Source: Mytilus edulis (taxonomy: Eukaryota; Mollusca; Bivalvia; Mytilida; Mytilidae). Taken from it: a stretch of 64,000 bases of DNA. The DNA lies in assembly GCF_963676685.1 (NCBI RefSeq), contig NC_092348.1:14296867-14360866 (forward strand), written 5' to 3'. The position numbers and the translations under genes are program-made. The first letter of the stretch is position 1. Each line of letters opens with the position of its first letter. The notes beneath the pieces are model-generated. The model was not told where the DNA came from. It was given only the letters and a program-made list of their open reading frames with translations, and did no database searches. Of this stretch, positions 1 through 15,100 are shown one piece after another.

Positions 1-142
1 CAGGTGTAGATGTTGATATGAGAATTGGGGTCCACAGTGGCATGGTCTTGAGTGGTGTATTGGGTCTTAGTAAGTGGCAGTATGATGTCTGGTCAGATGA
101 TGTCACAACAGCCAATCAAATGGAATCTGGAGGGGTTCCAGG
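1..142 (+). CDS. Adenylyl cyclase exon a (C1a, partial at 5' side)
   Basis: The reading frame starts at base 3 and gives [20 protein letters not shown], then [20 protein letters not shown], the diagnostic second half of a tmAC C1a catalytic domain. The donor is GG|GTAGGT at 142/143 and leaves phase 2. The frame reads straight into a TAG within the donor, so failure to splice would truncate the protein. The exon probably begins upstream of the window. Confidence 0.93.
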
Positions 143-3100
143 GTAGGTTTGATATAACATTTAACCCTGCTGTGTTTCTGGGTAGGTCTGATATAACATT
201 TAACCCTGCAGTGTTTCTGGGTAGGTCTGATATAACATTTAACCCTGCAGTGTTTCTGGGTAGGTCTGATATAACATTTAACCCTGCAGTGTTGCTGGGT
301 AGGTCTGATATAACATTTAATCCTGAGGTGTTCCTGAGTGGGTCTGATATAACATTAAAGCTTGAGGTGTTCTACAGTTTATTTAATATAACATTAGTAA
401 ATCACATGCAATCTGAGCATGTTCCAGGATAAATGTAATATTATATTGCTAGTGAACATCATGTAAATCTGATTTACTTAAGTAAATCACATGATATCTG
501 GAGGTTTTCCGATGTAGGTCTGATATAACATAAGTAAATTACATATAATCCAGAGGTGTTGCAGAATATATGTCAAATTTAAGCTAAGCATTAACAATGA
601 AAATGATTGACCCAGTTGATGACTCTGGACAGTCACATTTGATAGATTTAAACTGTTTGTATGAGTATCTAACTCATCCCTTATTATCTTATTGTGTGAG
701 ATACTTAATGACCAACAACACAATCAAACCAAAAAAAAACCCACCTAGAGGTCAATATATGACCAGGATGAGACAATGTATGTGTCCATAATGTTCAGCG
801 GACTAGACTGAGGAAAATTTGCTTTTTCGATGATACTGATTTCACAGTTTTGCAAATCTGTGAGATTATTACACATTACATAAGCCTATAAAGAATTGTT
901 GAATATTTGAATTTATGGTTCAATTGTTCCCACGAAACCCATGAAAACTGTTATCCAACAAATAAAAATGGGTCCACAGATTTCACAGATATAATGTCAA
1001 TTAGTCTAAACATTTTCTGGTTTGATTGTGTTAATTGTTGTGTTGTTTGGTCGTTAACTGTTTCGTTTTACAATACTTTTGCATCATTTTTTTATATACA
1101 TTTTGTATAGTGACCTGTTCATCTGTTTGTCTATAAATGGTTTAAAAGTTGATGGCATATGTTTTATCTCATTATTTCTATAACTGTCACAATTAAAATA
1201 TCATCAGCTAGTTATAACTATTAGAATCAATTGTATCTAGACCATTGATGCTGTAATTTTATATAGGTGTGTCTTGTTCCACAGAAAATACTTTCTATAC
1301 TCGCTAATTTAACGATATATGTATAGACTTGAAGCAGATTTCATGTAATAGACTTCTAACGATATATTTATAGACTTGAAGCAGATTTCATGATCAACAG
1401 CTTGTAACTAATTAATGAAACTGACAATGACTAATAGTGATGGATTTGAAATAAAATATATCAAGAAATATAAATTATATATTTCATTATTGATTTTTAT
1501 TCTGTAATAATAATACTTGTCCAGTAATGATTCCCCAATATATAGATCCTTTTTATCCTGTATCTTAAGAGCATCTGTTATATAAAAAATCTGTGAATTA
1601 GATCCCATCTCTAGATAAGCTGATAGACATGTAATTTTCTGGATTGAACAACAATGTGTTCTTATGTGGGCAGTTCATTTGTACTACATGTAAAAGTTAA
1701 ATTACAAAAATACTGAACTCTCAGACCACATCTAAAACAAGGTTTCAGATTGCATATAACAAAAGAAGATATGTTATGATTGCCAATGATACATCTCTCA
1801 ACAAGAGACCAAATGACACAGAAATAAGCAACTACAGTTCATAGTTCAACCGTAAAAAATAACCATTGCCGATCCCACACAGTCAGCTTTAAAAAGCACT
1901 GAAATGACAACTATAAGACAATTCAATTTAAAAAAAAAAAAAAAAATGAACAACCAATATGTTGAACAACAACAAAATTATGACAACCACTGAATAACAA
2001 GCTCTGGACTTCAATTTTTTTTGAAGGTGTCAACCCTCCCCTTACCTGGAACAGTACTGTAACATTACAAAGTAAGATAAACTATAAAATCAATTGAAAA
2101 CAAGAGATTATAGCATTATTAAGAACATAAAGGGGAGATAATTTTATAAACCATTTTTAATGGAAGGAAATGTTATTGCTTATCATACATGATAGTAATT
2201 CTTCTTTTTCTTCTTTCTACACTGTGCTGGGCTCTTCTTGAGCATTATCAGACTATGTACAGTAAAAATCAGAGTCATGTCAGATGGGTTAAAAGCAGGT
2301 TGGTCCTTAAAACATGTAGAATTAGCTGTACTTCTGATTCTTTTTCCTTGAAGGAGTTAAGAGAATTAGCTGTGACCATCTGGTCTGTGGCAAGGACTTC
2401 CAAAGCACTATACCAGTGGGGAAGAATGAGTCCTAGCAGCTTTTGTTGTTTTTAAAATTGCATGATTTTTTATTTCATCAATTTTACTTGAAAATATTTG
2501 TCTTTAAAATGACGTTGTACTCTTTTTCATTTCAGAAAAGTACATGTGACAAAGACAACCTTAGATAAACTACACAATAAAGACAAATATGAAATAGAAC
2601 CTGGAAATGGACAATCTAGAAGTAGCTACCTAACTGAACATCAAATAGAAACATATCTTATTACCACAAAGACGAAAAAAGTAAATAGAATTCATACCTT
2701 CCAGCTCATATATGGTCCTCTGTTGCTCTGATATTTTGTATTAATGTTAGAAAACTTCATTGACTTGTCAAGTACAGGAGTCTTTTTATTGTGAGCTAGT
2801 AATTGATCAATTTTGAAATGAAATAGAATTTGTTTCTCAAATAGAATGACAATGGTAGCATTATTTTTGGGGATGAAAACTTTAGAGAGTTGATTTTCAG
2901 TCAACTTTCCAAGAGATATATAAAACTTGTGAGACCAACATTATAAGCCCCAAAATAATTGATCCCTTTTTCTTTCCTAGGGTGTGCAGAAGAGTCAACA
3001 AGAAGTGTGCCATATGTTTTTTTTATTCCTTAGGCTAGAGGTAAAATAATTATTACTTAATCTTAATGTTATTCCTCTTTTTTGTCTTCAGTTTGATGAG

Positions 3101-6100
3101 AGCAGAAGAATAAGATCTCGTTTTGAAAGCAGTTTGAGAGCTTCTCTGAGGGTTACCAAATATTTAGAGCAAAGTTGGAATGTGGACAAACCTTTTGCTA
3201 ATTTGAGAGTTAGTTCCATGGCAACCAAACTGTTGGGTTTAACTGTAAGTACTTGATCTGAACTTTAAAACTGTTTGTTGTGTATCAAAGATATTCTTTA
3301 AAACATGATTGAAAAATGAATCCAATCTTTAAATCTTTAACAAATTTCAAAAAGTCATTTGGAAAGAATAATGAAACACGCTCAAAATTTTGAATTACAG
3401 TCAAACTGGTCGTTATAAAAATTTAAAGCAATTGCAGTAGAATTTAACTTACTTAATATTATAAAAGAAAATTATTCTTCTACTTTTGTGTCAAGTTATT
3501 TAATTAATTTATGAATATATGTATTTAAGATTATGGAAATGACAAAGGTAACTTTCACTGATTGAGTCACGCAAAATAACTCATATACATATAGTACAAT
3601 ATTAGAAACTACATTTGTTTTGTATTGGTACTAATTTTGAAGTTTTATAACTAAAAATAAAGCACACTACAGTTCAGGGTCTCCCGATGGTACTGTTTCC
3701 TATTTTATGGGTTATCTTTTCATCAGATGTAACTGTTACTCCATTCTTATTAAAAAATTTGAGATCAAAAATTTTAATAGAAATCCTCTAAAGAAATCAT
3801 GTATAAAGAGTAGAAAAAATTAATAAATGTTAACAATTCTTTTGATGAGAATGTTAAATGTATTTCTCATATTCTTACCCGCATTTTAAATTTGAAAATT
3901 TAACTGTCTCGAGTGGATAAATATCATATCACACTTGATTTAGTGGTAGAATCTATATGTACATTAAAAAAATAATGTCAAGTTAGTAATTATGAAAAGT
4001 AATATGAAAGTTAAATTAAAAGATCTCTGAATCTGGAACATAGGTATACTAAATCAATTACAATGGTGCCAACTAATTGATTGGACATTTAGAAGGTAGA
4101 TGAGTTGAATATTATTGTTATTGTGTCACTTGATAGTGAGTGTCAAGCTGTTGCTAGTGACACACAGAGTTCACCTCTATCTTCCGTGTTGCAGTTCATG
4201 TTACACACTTTATTAATCTTTGAAAATGACAGATTTTTATCAAACTTGCACAAATTCTTCTACATGACATGAAGTATGTATGGATGCAAATTTAGTTTTT
4301 AAGGTTTCTACACCAAAAAATGTACTTGGCTATTTCTTCTTAAATTGTGCACCTTCTTTTATGGTTTTTCATGTGGTTATAATCTAAAAAATGGTATAAC
4401 TAAGCCAGGATTGTTCAAGCTTGACAACATTTCTGTACAAAGTCAAATTGAGGATGGAAATATATCAAAGAGACAACAACCCTGACCAAAGAGCTGACAA
4501 CAGTGTACTTTTTCCCTACATATAAGCCGTTGAAATTTGATAACAGTCCTTTTGGGACCATGCTTACTACACCCATCCCCCATTTTTACATTTTTTTTTT
4601 CTCTGTTCCCTTTTTAAAAGGAGACTTAAAATGGTCAAAAGCAGAGACAAGTAAATTTCTGCTAAAAATTTCATAGTAGCTAGCCTAGTTTTTCAATGTT
4701 TTGTATTGGAAATTTTATCACGAACTTTAAATTCAACTGCATTATTAAAACTAGTAAATATAAATTAACAGCATTCATTAAAAGTTCTATGTCCTAGTGA
4801 ACTGTAGTCTGTTTATACTAACATTGAGCGAGTGGACTAAGGTTTTCTATCATTTTGATCACGGGCTTAATTGGTAGATATTTTCCATCATAGGTTCACA
4901 TTTTATTATGACTGTACTCTATTCACAGCTCACATAGTAGTGGCTTGGTAGTTTTTTCTACATTATAGATACATATTTTATATTGACTGTATTCCTTTCA
5001 CAGCTTATACCTGTAAGTGTAAGAAATTAAATAAAACCACACACATTGTATATATCTAATAGTCATTCTTTGTTTTTTTTATTCTTTTAACATTTATTTA
5101 TTTGAGCTTTTTGGTCTTCTTGTGTATAATTAATTTGTTCTGGTAAAGTTTTTCAAAACAAATATATGCTAGGTCTCAAATGTGATTATCACTGAGGCAG
5201 CCATATAAGGTCTCAGTTTAGACTCAGAGTACTGAGCCAGGTAAAGATCTAACATAGATTTTCACAATTTTCTATATTAAAGTACCTATCTAACCCTTTC
5301 TTTAACTTAACATAAAAGTTTTGACAACAACAAACTACACAATGCTTTTACAAAGATGTTATTGTTTTTACTTTTTTCATATAAAGGACTAATTATTTAT
5401 ACTAACTGCTGAATTTTAGATATGCAGAAATATGAGCATACCATTTTACAACAGAATGATAAGTTTAGTTAGCCCCTCATTCAAAACAAAGTTGAGCTCC
5501 TCATTCAAAATAAGCATCAATGTATTTTCTATTAAATTTTAAATGTTTCATAAAGGATATGACAAAAACAAAGTTTGACTATGGATTTGACTAACTGAGC
5601 ATGGATTAATCAAAAAGTACAAAACGCATGGGAAGGATAATGTTATGTTTCATAAGAGAATAAAATATCCTAAGCTGTGACTATTATGTACAGTCCGTGG
5701 AAGGTGGGATTGCTTGTTAGTTACTAAGAATACTAATTTAAGTTACTTTATTGGTAAAAGTACTAACTATTTAACTAATTATGAATTTTGAATTTTCAGC
5801 TGCTATAGTTGTTTAATAGAAAATGTTTTTATAAAATGTATTGCTCAATATTAATTTAACTTTTCTTTGTCATGATCATGATCAACCATTAACCATATCA
5901 GATTATAGTTTATTCTGGTATTTGTTTTCAGATTAGAAATATTAGACATATTATAATATTAATTTTTTTAAATATTTTGTATAAAGTAAAACTAAAGGTA
6001 TGTTATAGTAAACAGATGTTTTTATCACATTACATTTTTTTATATAAAGTGAAAGTTAATCAGGTTTTTCGCTGTGTCATTTTGTTTTTCAACCTTTTCC

Positions 6101-9100
6101 ATTTATATTAGATCACATCCAAATGACTGCATGCACAGAGTAATTGTCTATTAAACCAGAGCTTAAACTTTACTTCAAACAAACTAATTACATTTTTGAT
6201 TTGACTTTATTGAAACTGATTATCAAGCATTACAGCATACTTTGAATTAAAACTTCTTGGTTGTTTGTTGTATCTTACTTGCAATAAATCATTGTTTGAA
6301 TTTTAAATTGTAAAATTTTCCTGCGTAATTAAAATGACTAAATTGTTCATTTCATTATAAAGTACACAAATGTACTGCAAAGATTTATTTACATCAATAC
6401 ACTCATTTGATCTTGTGATTTCAATTCTGAGTAATTGATCTGAACTAAACATAGAGCAAGTGCAATTAAAACTGAGTGCTTTGTCCTTTGGTTCATAAAT
6501 TGATATGTAGTTTATCATTATATAGCTTAAAGCGTTCTCTTGTGAAATAGGCTTAGTTCAGCATCAATAAAAATTTCCACAGTTTTTTTTATTCAAATAT
6601 CTTTTAAAGAAGAATAAGAATAATGATTTTAATTATTTCCATCAAGGACCCTTGATGGGCAGCATGACATGTACCCACTAAACAATACATCTTGATTTGT
6701 AACAGAAAAACATTTTTTTATGTAGAGTGGGGCGCACATATTCGCCGGGGACACATTTTCGCCGTTTTATGATTTTGAGGTGTAAAAACTTCAAAGGATA
6801 GCTGAAATGGAAGAAATATGCCGGTAAATTAGATTTTTATAACAAATATGATTATCTTTTAAACTACGACAAAATTGCGGCACTTACCGCAAAGGACAGA
6901 AAAATGGACAACAATTTGCGGCCAATTTCCTGAATGAAAAACACGATTTAAAAAAAGTATTTCTTGGTAATTCTTTGACTGATTGCCCTAAATTTCAGTT
7001 CTGTACACCTTTGAAAAATGTCTGCTATTCATCTATATGAAATTGATTTGAAAAATATTGTTTAGAGCTGCAGTTTTTTGGGTTTAAATAGATGTATAAA
7101 AACGGCGATTATGTGTCCCCCATTGACAAAACATCAGGCAATTTCAAACACCCTTTAATCAAACTTTTCAGATTATTATATTCAAACAAACACGTTTTCA
7201 AGCTTAAGAATATTTTGCATTTGAAGTTATCTTCATATAGAAATATCAGTATACTTCAAAAACATATAGACCTGAACGTAAACTGTAGAAAACATAGAAA
7301 GATGTGGCGAAAATGAGCACCCTACTCTACATGGAAATGAAATATTAAAAATTCATATAGATGTTATCATGTTATAGAGCTAAATGAAATAATAAAATGC
7401 AATGTTAAACTTTTAATCAAGGTAGAACTGATGTTTCCATAATTTTATTTTGAAAGTACCTACTAAAAGTATCAAACTGTTAAAGGAGTTTTATGTACAC
7501 GCTTGGAGACTTATTTGATCATTATTACAGAAATTATCATGATTTATGTTGGTTTTTTTTAACTTTTATAAGGTAATGATTACTGCCTTTAGACTATTAC
7601 TTGAAACCTGAGAATAATACATTGACTTTTGGTTCAAGTTGAAATTTCTCTTGTCAGATATCATTATTAGACTTTGACACAAATTTTTGAAAAGGTTAAA
7701 GTTAATTCAGTTTTTCAATTTATGACAAAAACTATGCTAAAGAAAGAAATACTTTAAAAAGTATAAATTCTATCACAAGATTTGGGGGAAATTCTTGATA
7801 ATTAAGATTCATCTAAGGTAACTCAAAATTGAATTGTTTAATATAGGCTTTTTTAATTAGAAAATTGATGCTAAAATGTGAAAATATGATGTCAGACAGG
7901 AGTGTTCCTTACTCAGAAAATCAAAGTTGCAGAAACATGTCGTTCAAATGAACAATAGCATTAACTTGTCCAAATATAATAAGATATTTAAGAATGAGTT
8001 TTTACTATGCTGTTTGGTCACATTAATCATTACTGATTCCTGACTAACTTATAATATAGAATAATATGGTTATTTTTTTCTTATTCCACAGAGCCTAGCA
8101 TTTTTGGATTCCAAATTAGTATATAACTCTATGTCAGAAGATAAAAGGTAGGTTTATATGTTCTTGTACATTCACACTTAGGAAGTAAAAAAAAAACAAT
8201 CTTAATGACATTGATAGCTATGAACATCACTATAATTTGAAGAAGCTTGACCTTGAAAGGGGATACTGTCTTCTTAAAACATGAACTTTAAATGTGTTAC
8301 TGTCTTCTTGATACAAGACCTTGAATGGGGGTACATTGTAATGTGGTCTTGATACAAGACCTTGAAAGGGGATAATGTCTTCTTGATACAAGACCTTGAA
8401 TGGGGGTACATTGTAATGTCTTCTTGATACAAGACCTTGAATGGGGGTACAATGTAATGTCTTTTTGATACAAGACCTTGAATGGGGGTACATTGTAATG
8501 TCTTCTTGATGAATGACCTTGAATGGGAGTACATTGTAATGTCTTCTTGATGAATGACCTTGAATGGGAGTACATTGTAATGTCTTCTTGATGAATGACC
8601 TTAAATGAGAGTACATTGTAATGTCTTCTTGATACAAGACCATGAAAGGGGACAATGTCTTCTTGATAAATGACTTTGAATGGGGATAATGTCTTATTGA
8701 TGCATGAACTTGAAAGGGGACACTGTGTTCTTGATAAATGACCTTGAATGGGATAATGTCTTCTTGATACAAGACCTTGAATGGGGGTACATTGTAATGT
8801 CTTCTTGATACAAGACCTTGAATGGGGGTACATTGTAATGTCTTCTTGATACAAGACCTTGAATGGGGGTACATTGTAATGTCTTCTTGATGAATGACCT
8901 TGAATGGGAGTACATTGTAATGTCTTCTTGATGAATGACCTTGAATGGGAGTACATTGTAATTTCTTCTTGATGAATGACCTTAAATGGGAGTACATTGT
9001 AATGTCTTCTTGATACAAGACCATGAAAGGGGACAATGTCTTCTTGATAAATGACTTTAAATGGGGATAATGTCTTATTGATGCATGAACTTGAAAGGGG

Positions 9101-12100
9101 ACACTGTGTTCTTGATAAATGACCTTGAATGGGATAATGTCTCTTGATAAATGACCTTAAATGGGATGTCTTCTTGATACATGACCTTGAAATGGGACAC
9201 TGTCTTCTTGATACATGGCCTGAAAAGGGGACACTGTCTTCTTGATAAATGACCTTGAAAGGGGATACATTCTTCTTGATGACATTGATAGCTATGAACA
9301 TCACTATAATTTGAAGAAGCTTGACCTTGAAAGGGGATACTGTCTTCTTAAAACATGAACTTTAAATGTGTTACTGTCTTCTTGATACAAGACCTTGAAT
9401 GGGGGTACATTGTAATGTGGTCTTGATACAAGACCTTGAAAGGGGATAATGTCTTCTTGATACAAGACCTTGAATGGGGGTACATTGTAATGTCTTCTTG
9501 ATACAAGACCTTGAATGGGGGTACATTGTAATGTCTTCTTGATACAAGACCTTGAATGGGGATACATTGTAATGTCTTCTTGATGAATGACCTTGAATGG
9601 GAGTACATTGTAATGTCTTCTTGATGAATGACCTTGAATGGGAGTACATTGTAATGTCTTCTTGATGAATGACCTTAAATGGGAGTACATTGTAATGCCT
9701 TCTTGATACAAGACCTTGAAAGGGGACAATGTCTTCTTGATAAATGACTTTGAATGGGGATAATGTCTTATTGATGCATGAACTTGAAAGGGGACACTGT
9801 GTTCTTGATAAATGACCTTGAATGGGATAATGTCTTCTTGATAAATGACCTTGAATGGGATAATATCTTCTTGATACATGACCTTGAAATGGGACACTGT
9901 CTTCTTGACACATGGCCTGAAAAGGGGACACTGTCTTCTTGATAAATGACCTTGAAAGGGGATACATTCTTCTTGATAATTGACCTTAAAAGTGTACACT
10001 GTCTTCTTGATATGTGACCATGAAAAGGGACACCGTCTTCTTGATACAGGATACTGTCTTCTTGATAAATGACCTTGAAAGGGAACACAGTAATGTCTTC
10101 TTGATACATTGAAAAAGTTTTCACATAACCGTTAAAAAAATAAGTACTAATCAATTGTTTGAATTGTATATAAATACTTACTTTGGATATTGAAGACATA
10201 TAACCATGAACAGAAGAAATAAAAAGCATGATGAAAAAAAGATAAACTTAAACAGTAGACAGACAAATTTGGACAAGGAAACCATAGAATAGAAAAAATT
10301 AAACAGGAGTTTAGAGAGACAAACTAGAACAGGAGTAATGGAAGGACAAACTTAAACAGGAGTTTAAAGAGACAAACTTAAGCAGGAGTGATTAAAACAG
10401 ACAAACCTGAGCTATCTAGGTCAGATGGTGAAAACAACATCTTTAAACAAGAACATATGAAAGCAAGCAATCTTCACGAAAAAACATTTTGAACTATTGA
10501 AATACAATAAAATGATTAATGCACTAGCAAATTGTATTAAAAATAAACAGAAAAGTTTGCACTTTGTTATAAAGGTTTAAGAGAAATATAAATTCTGTGA
10601 AAATGTATTTCAGCATTGCAGCCATTAATGACCAGTTGAATGCAGAAGTAAATGAAGATCTTGCTAGAAAATCCAAAGATTTAGGCAGAAGATAGTAAGT
10701 CGTACTTTGATGCTGAATCTTGTCATTGTACAAAAACTCTACCATTTCTTACTGTCCATCAAAATATGACATATATTCAAAGAACACTAATTTTAAGCAA
10801 AGCCGTAACTAGGGTTCGAATTCAGGGGAGGCAGGGGTTTAGGGGCCGCCAATTGAGGCCCCTTAGACAGATGGGGGTTTGGGGGCACAGCCCCCCCCCC
10901 CCCCCCCCTGATTTTTTCTCCAAATAAAATGGCTAAAAATGACCCGTTTTCCTTCGATTTCCTTACTCTAAAAAACATCAGTATTGCTTGAACCTGGAAA
11001 CAATTTTTATGCAAAAAAAACTGAGATTGCTGTTCGGGGTAAGCCAAGGCTCCGTCTTGAAGGCCGTACTTTGACCTATAATTATTAACATTAAATACAT
11101 TGTGACCGCGGATTTTGTTCTCAATATGGCTAAAAATCACACGTTTTCCTTTGATTTTCTTACTTTAAAAAACATCAGTAATTGCTGGATCCTTGAAGCA
11201 ATTTTTTATACAAACAATTATTTTCTGTATTTAAAGATATTTTTGTTAGAAATCAAACTGGTAAGTTAAAAAAACATATAAAGCAAGATCATAGAAAGAT
11301 ATTTTTTTTGTCGAGGACCTTGAATTTTGATATTGTTGAAAGCTGAACAGACATGTATATAACTGTCACAGATTCTCAAATAGGGATAAGATCTATAAAA
11401 TGCATCTTGGATTCTTCTGAAAATTATAACTGTACAGAAACATTAGAAAATAAAAGTTATTATAATAGAACAAATGATATTGCATTAGTTGAGAGTAATA
11501 TTGTTACATTGATTGATTGGTGTTTGCTCTACGCTAGCTCATGAGCACAAAAAGGCTATATGGCGGCGATAATATTGTTACAGTTCTAATAAAAACAGAT
11601 TCTACTACGTAGTAACCTTATTACTGAAAATTTCTGTTTTCAATAAATTTAATGGAACAAAAACTTTTTTGTTGCACTAGGTGAGATTCAATTATCTATT
11701 GTAATCTCTCCATAATTTAAAACAATAACAAGTCTTTGTTCAGATTAATCATCGTCACTGAAAACTAATTGAATTATGTCCCTTGAGTATTCATATTTCT
11801 CTCTTATTTACAACAAACTAATCACTGTTGCCAGTTATTGATAATGAAATAGACGAGGGATTGACAAACAGATGTGTAGGATTTCAATTGGTTTGGAAAT
11901 TTGGTTACTCAACGTTCATTTTTCAAAATTGATCCATTTATTTATATAAATTTTATAATTGTTTATCAATCTTTTAAATGAAACATGATTCAACATGTTG
12001 ATTGACATTTTTCTTAGGTACCTTAAAAACCTTAGATAGAGTTTGGTTTTTCCTCACCAAAAGGGTTATCATGCAGGGGTGGATCTAGCAATTTTTAAAT

Positions 12101-15100
12101 GGGAATACACACCTAGGATAAAGGGGGGGGGGGGGGGGTTCCAGCTATATGTCCCCATTCAAATGCATTGATAGTCAAAAAGTGGGGTTCCAACCCCTGT
12201 AATCCCCCCTCCTGGATCTGCCACTGTCTTGTGAGCTTATCAGCACTGTCCAGCATCTTACATACACCATTTATTATTAATACAAATAGTCAATTAACTT
12301 CAGGTAATTCTCCTATATTAACTTCCTTGACGACATTCATCATTACTTGTGTGACAGTCCAGTAATCAACAAATACTATTTATCATCATGATCATTATCA
12401 AATTTCCCCAGTAATGACAAACTTCCTGGTAACTCATCCTTAGAGAACCTACTTTACAAGCATGACTTATAATTTAACTCAAATTGACAAAACAGATAAA
12501 TTAGACAATGCCTCTGTAAAGATATACTGTAAATTCAGAAGTTTTTGTGTGCATTTTTAAAAATTTAAATTATTATTGAGATTTATAGGAATGGACAAAT
12601 ATGCAAGATTAATAAATGCTATAGATTTAGGATTAGTTGCACTACAGATTTATGTATATGATATCAGAATGCAAGTTCTTATAATATAATGGTACTCACC
12701 AAGTCTCATTATTTACATAAATAAAAACCTGGCTTTAAATTTCTGAAATGTACAGTAAGCAAGGAAATTTTTTAATCTCGAAAATAGATAAAAAATGTAT
12801 GAAGAAAAGTAACCCAACCCATGGCATAGGGTTCAAATTTCTTTCATTGATATTTTAGTAGGAAGTAACTACCAATTCTAATCTCATGTTTGTGTAACAC
12901 AACTCCAGATGCATGTATTGTGTGCATGCAGGGATATTAATTATAACATTTTTTTTCTGTGAAAATGGGATTAATTCTAAATATTTAGCTTAGTATTAAA
13001 AATAGGGTAAATGGTCAATTTTGGTCAGATATAATTGTTATGGCCATGATTCCATGAAAAACAATCACCATTACCCTTCTGAGCTTATCAGGAAGCACCT
13101 GTTTCCTTAGTATTTATTATGATTATCTCATGTATTACATGTCTACCGTCTATTTATGTCTTTAAAACATTGTCATTTAATAAAGAAATTACATGATAAA
13201 AAACCAAACAAACTGACCATGAATAGATATAGATAGATTTACAGGCAATGGATTTTTTTCAATCCCACACACATCATGATTATAATTGGGATATTAATTA
13301 CCAATTTGTATTCCCAGAATACAGCTTTTGTTACAATTATCACAGGTTTAATGACTTGTAATTGGTTCAATAACTTACATACAAAATGAACCAGTTGTTA
13401 TACACCTGAAATAAATGTTACAAATGTATTAAAAAACCACCCAATAGCATGATATTATCTTTAACGTAATTGTATTTTCAGTTCATGGAGGAAAACGAAG
13501 GAATTTGATACAGTTCTACTGAGATTTTACGATGAGTTAGAAGAAGACTACCTCCAGCGTCCAGATCCATCATTTAAAATTAGTGTTATATGTGCTTTCT
13601 GTATATTTGTTGGTATCCTGGTTGTCCAAGCCATTATATCAGATAGGTATTTACCAATGATGTACAGATATCTTTTTAATCATATTGTCAGTATAGCCAT
13701 AGATGTATAAATGTAGATTCTTACATTGATACCTGTTGATATACAATGGGTTTGGAAAGGGTTAAATTGCCACAGAATTAGAGAAATTAATATACATTTA
13801 AAGTAAAACCAAAACCCTTGTACAGTCAAAATTGCTGTTTGAAATTAGTACCAAGTGGATAACTTACTACAACTACAGAATTACACAATAAAAACTATCA
13901 TATTTTATTCTAAAAAGTAGTACTCAAGTGGCTTCCTATATCTTTAAAAGTTTAATTTCCCAATTTTAAAACTTTGAAATGTTGTTGTAGTCTTGCAGAT
14001 CTGTTATATTTCTACCAGATTTACTCACCTCTCTTGTATATGTTGAATTAAAATTATAACAACATAATAAGATTGAAAAATACAACTTTTTTTTTAAGAC
14101 ACAAAGTATACAATTCTAAAAGAAAGGATATACTTCATCTATAATATTTCTCAGATCTGAAAGGAATATACTATTAGGTATATGTTAATCTGACAAAAAT
14201 TATTTTAAATCGTTCCAAGTAGAAAGAGATACTGAAATTGAGATCTAAAAGAATATTTATGATTTGAAAAAAGTAGGTTAAAATATTTTCAAGTGTATTC
14301 AGTTCCTGTTCTGTATATTCCACCAGGCAATCCTGTTTATAATTTATACATCATTCATGTTTATTTTTTTTACAGAGGAACTGCATATTTTTCCTCCTTG
14401 TCTATTGGTATAGTGGTATTCGCTATAACTACTGTGATATGTTTTCTAAGAGAAAGTTTGGTGAGTTTATTTATTAATCTATTTTGATCTGATTTATGTA
14501 TAGCTGCAAAATTAGTCTGTACAACAATTAATAACAGATACATGATGCTACCTATACAAAATTTTAATAAAAAAGTCGAAATATTTTTAGCGTCATTTCA
14601 ACTCAATTGAAAATAACTATGTTGGTTACTTTACATTGTATCTTGTGGTTGGAAGGATTGACCAAAGCCACCTAAATTCATAGAACAAATACTTCATTAG
14701 ATATCTACTAATAGAATTATAAAGTTTTTACTAAAAATCCAAGGGCATTTCCTATTCATATTTAAAATGTATCAATTGAAGTATAATAGAAACCTAGTTT
14801 CAATCATAGGGCCCAAGACCACAATTAATGACCCCGCTTTTCGTTGTCCACGAATATAGTTCCTTTTAATTAGAGTGTATTTTTCATTAATTTTTTTTCT
14901 TTCCCTTCCTCACTCATTTCTTCGATTTTTTTTTGGTGGAAATGAAAGAAGAGAGGTGAAATAAATTTTTGGATGTTGTATTTTAACTTATTTTGATTTG
15001 GAATGAGTGATTAGGCCATGTGCAAAAAGGTAATATTTACAGTTTTCGGAACATCTCTTGACTTGTCAATAGGGGTATGGATGTGTATTGGCTAAATTTG

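Noticed and set aside
52..432. 126-residue ORF across the first exon and the 39-bp repeat
   Set aside because: It begins at GTG and is out of frame with the clear adenylyl cyclase reading. The repeat is intron.
8207..10108. CRISPR-like look of regularly spaced repeats
   Set aside because: There are no unique spacers; the intervals are part of the repeat unit, and the context is a eukaryotic intron.
8230..10229. Several overlapping minus-strand ORFs of 153-335 residues with repetitive peptides
   Set aside because: They come from a stop-free minisatellite unit that is not a multiple of three, so the same DNA is open in all frames. They lie antisense in a cyclase intron, with no domain or signal.
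11353..11544. 63-residue ORF in an intron
   Set aside because: Chance frame in AT-rich DNA, with no similarity or splice phase fitting the cyclase.
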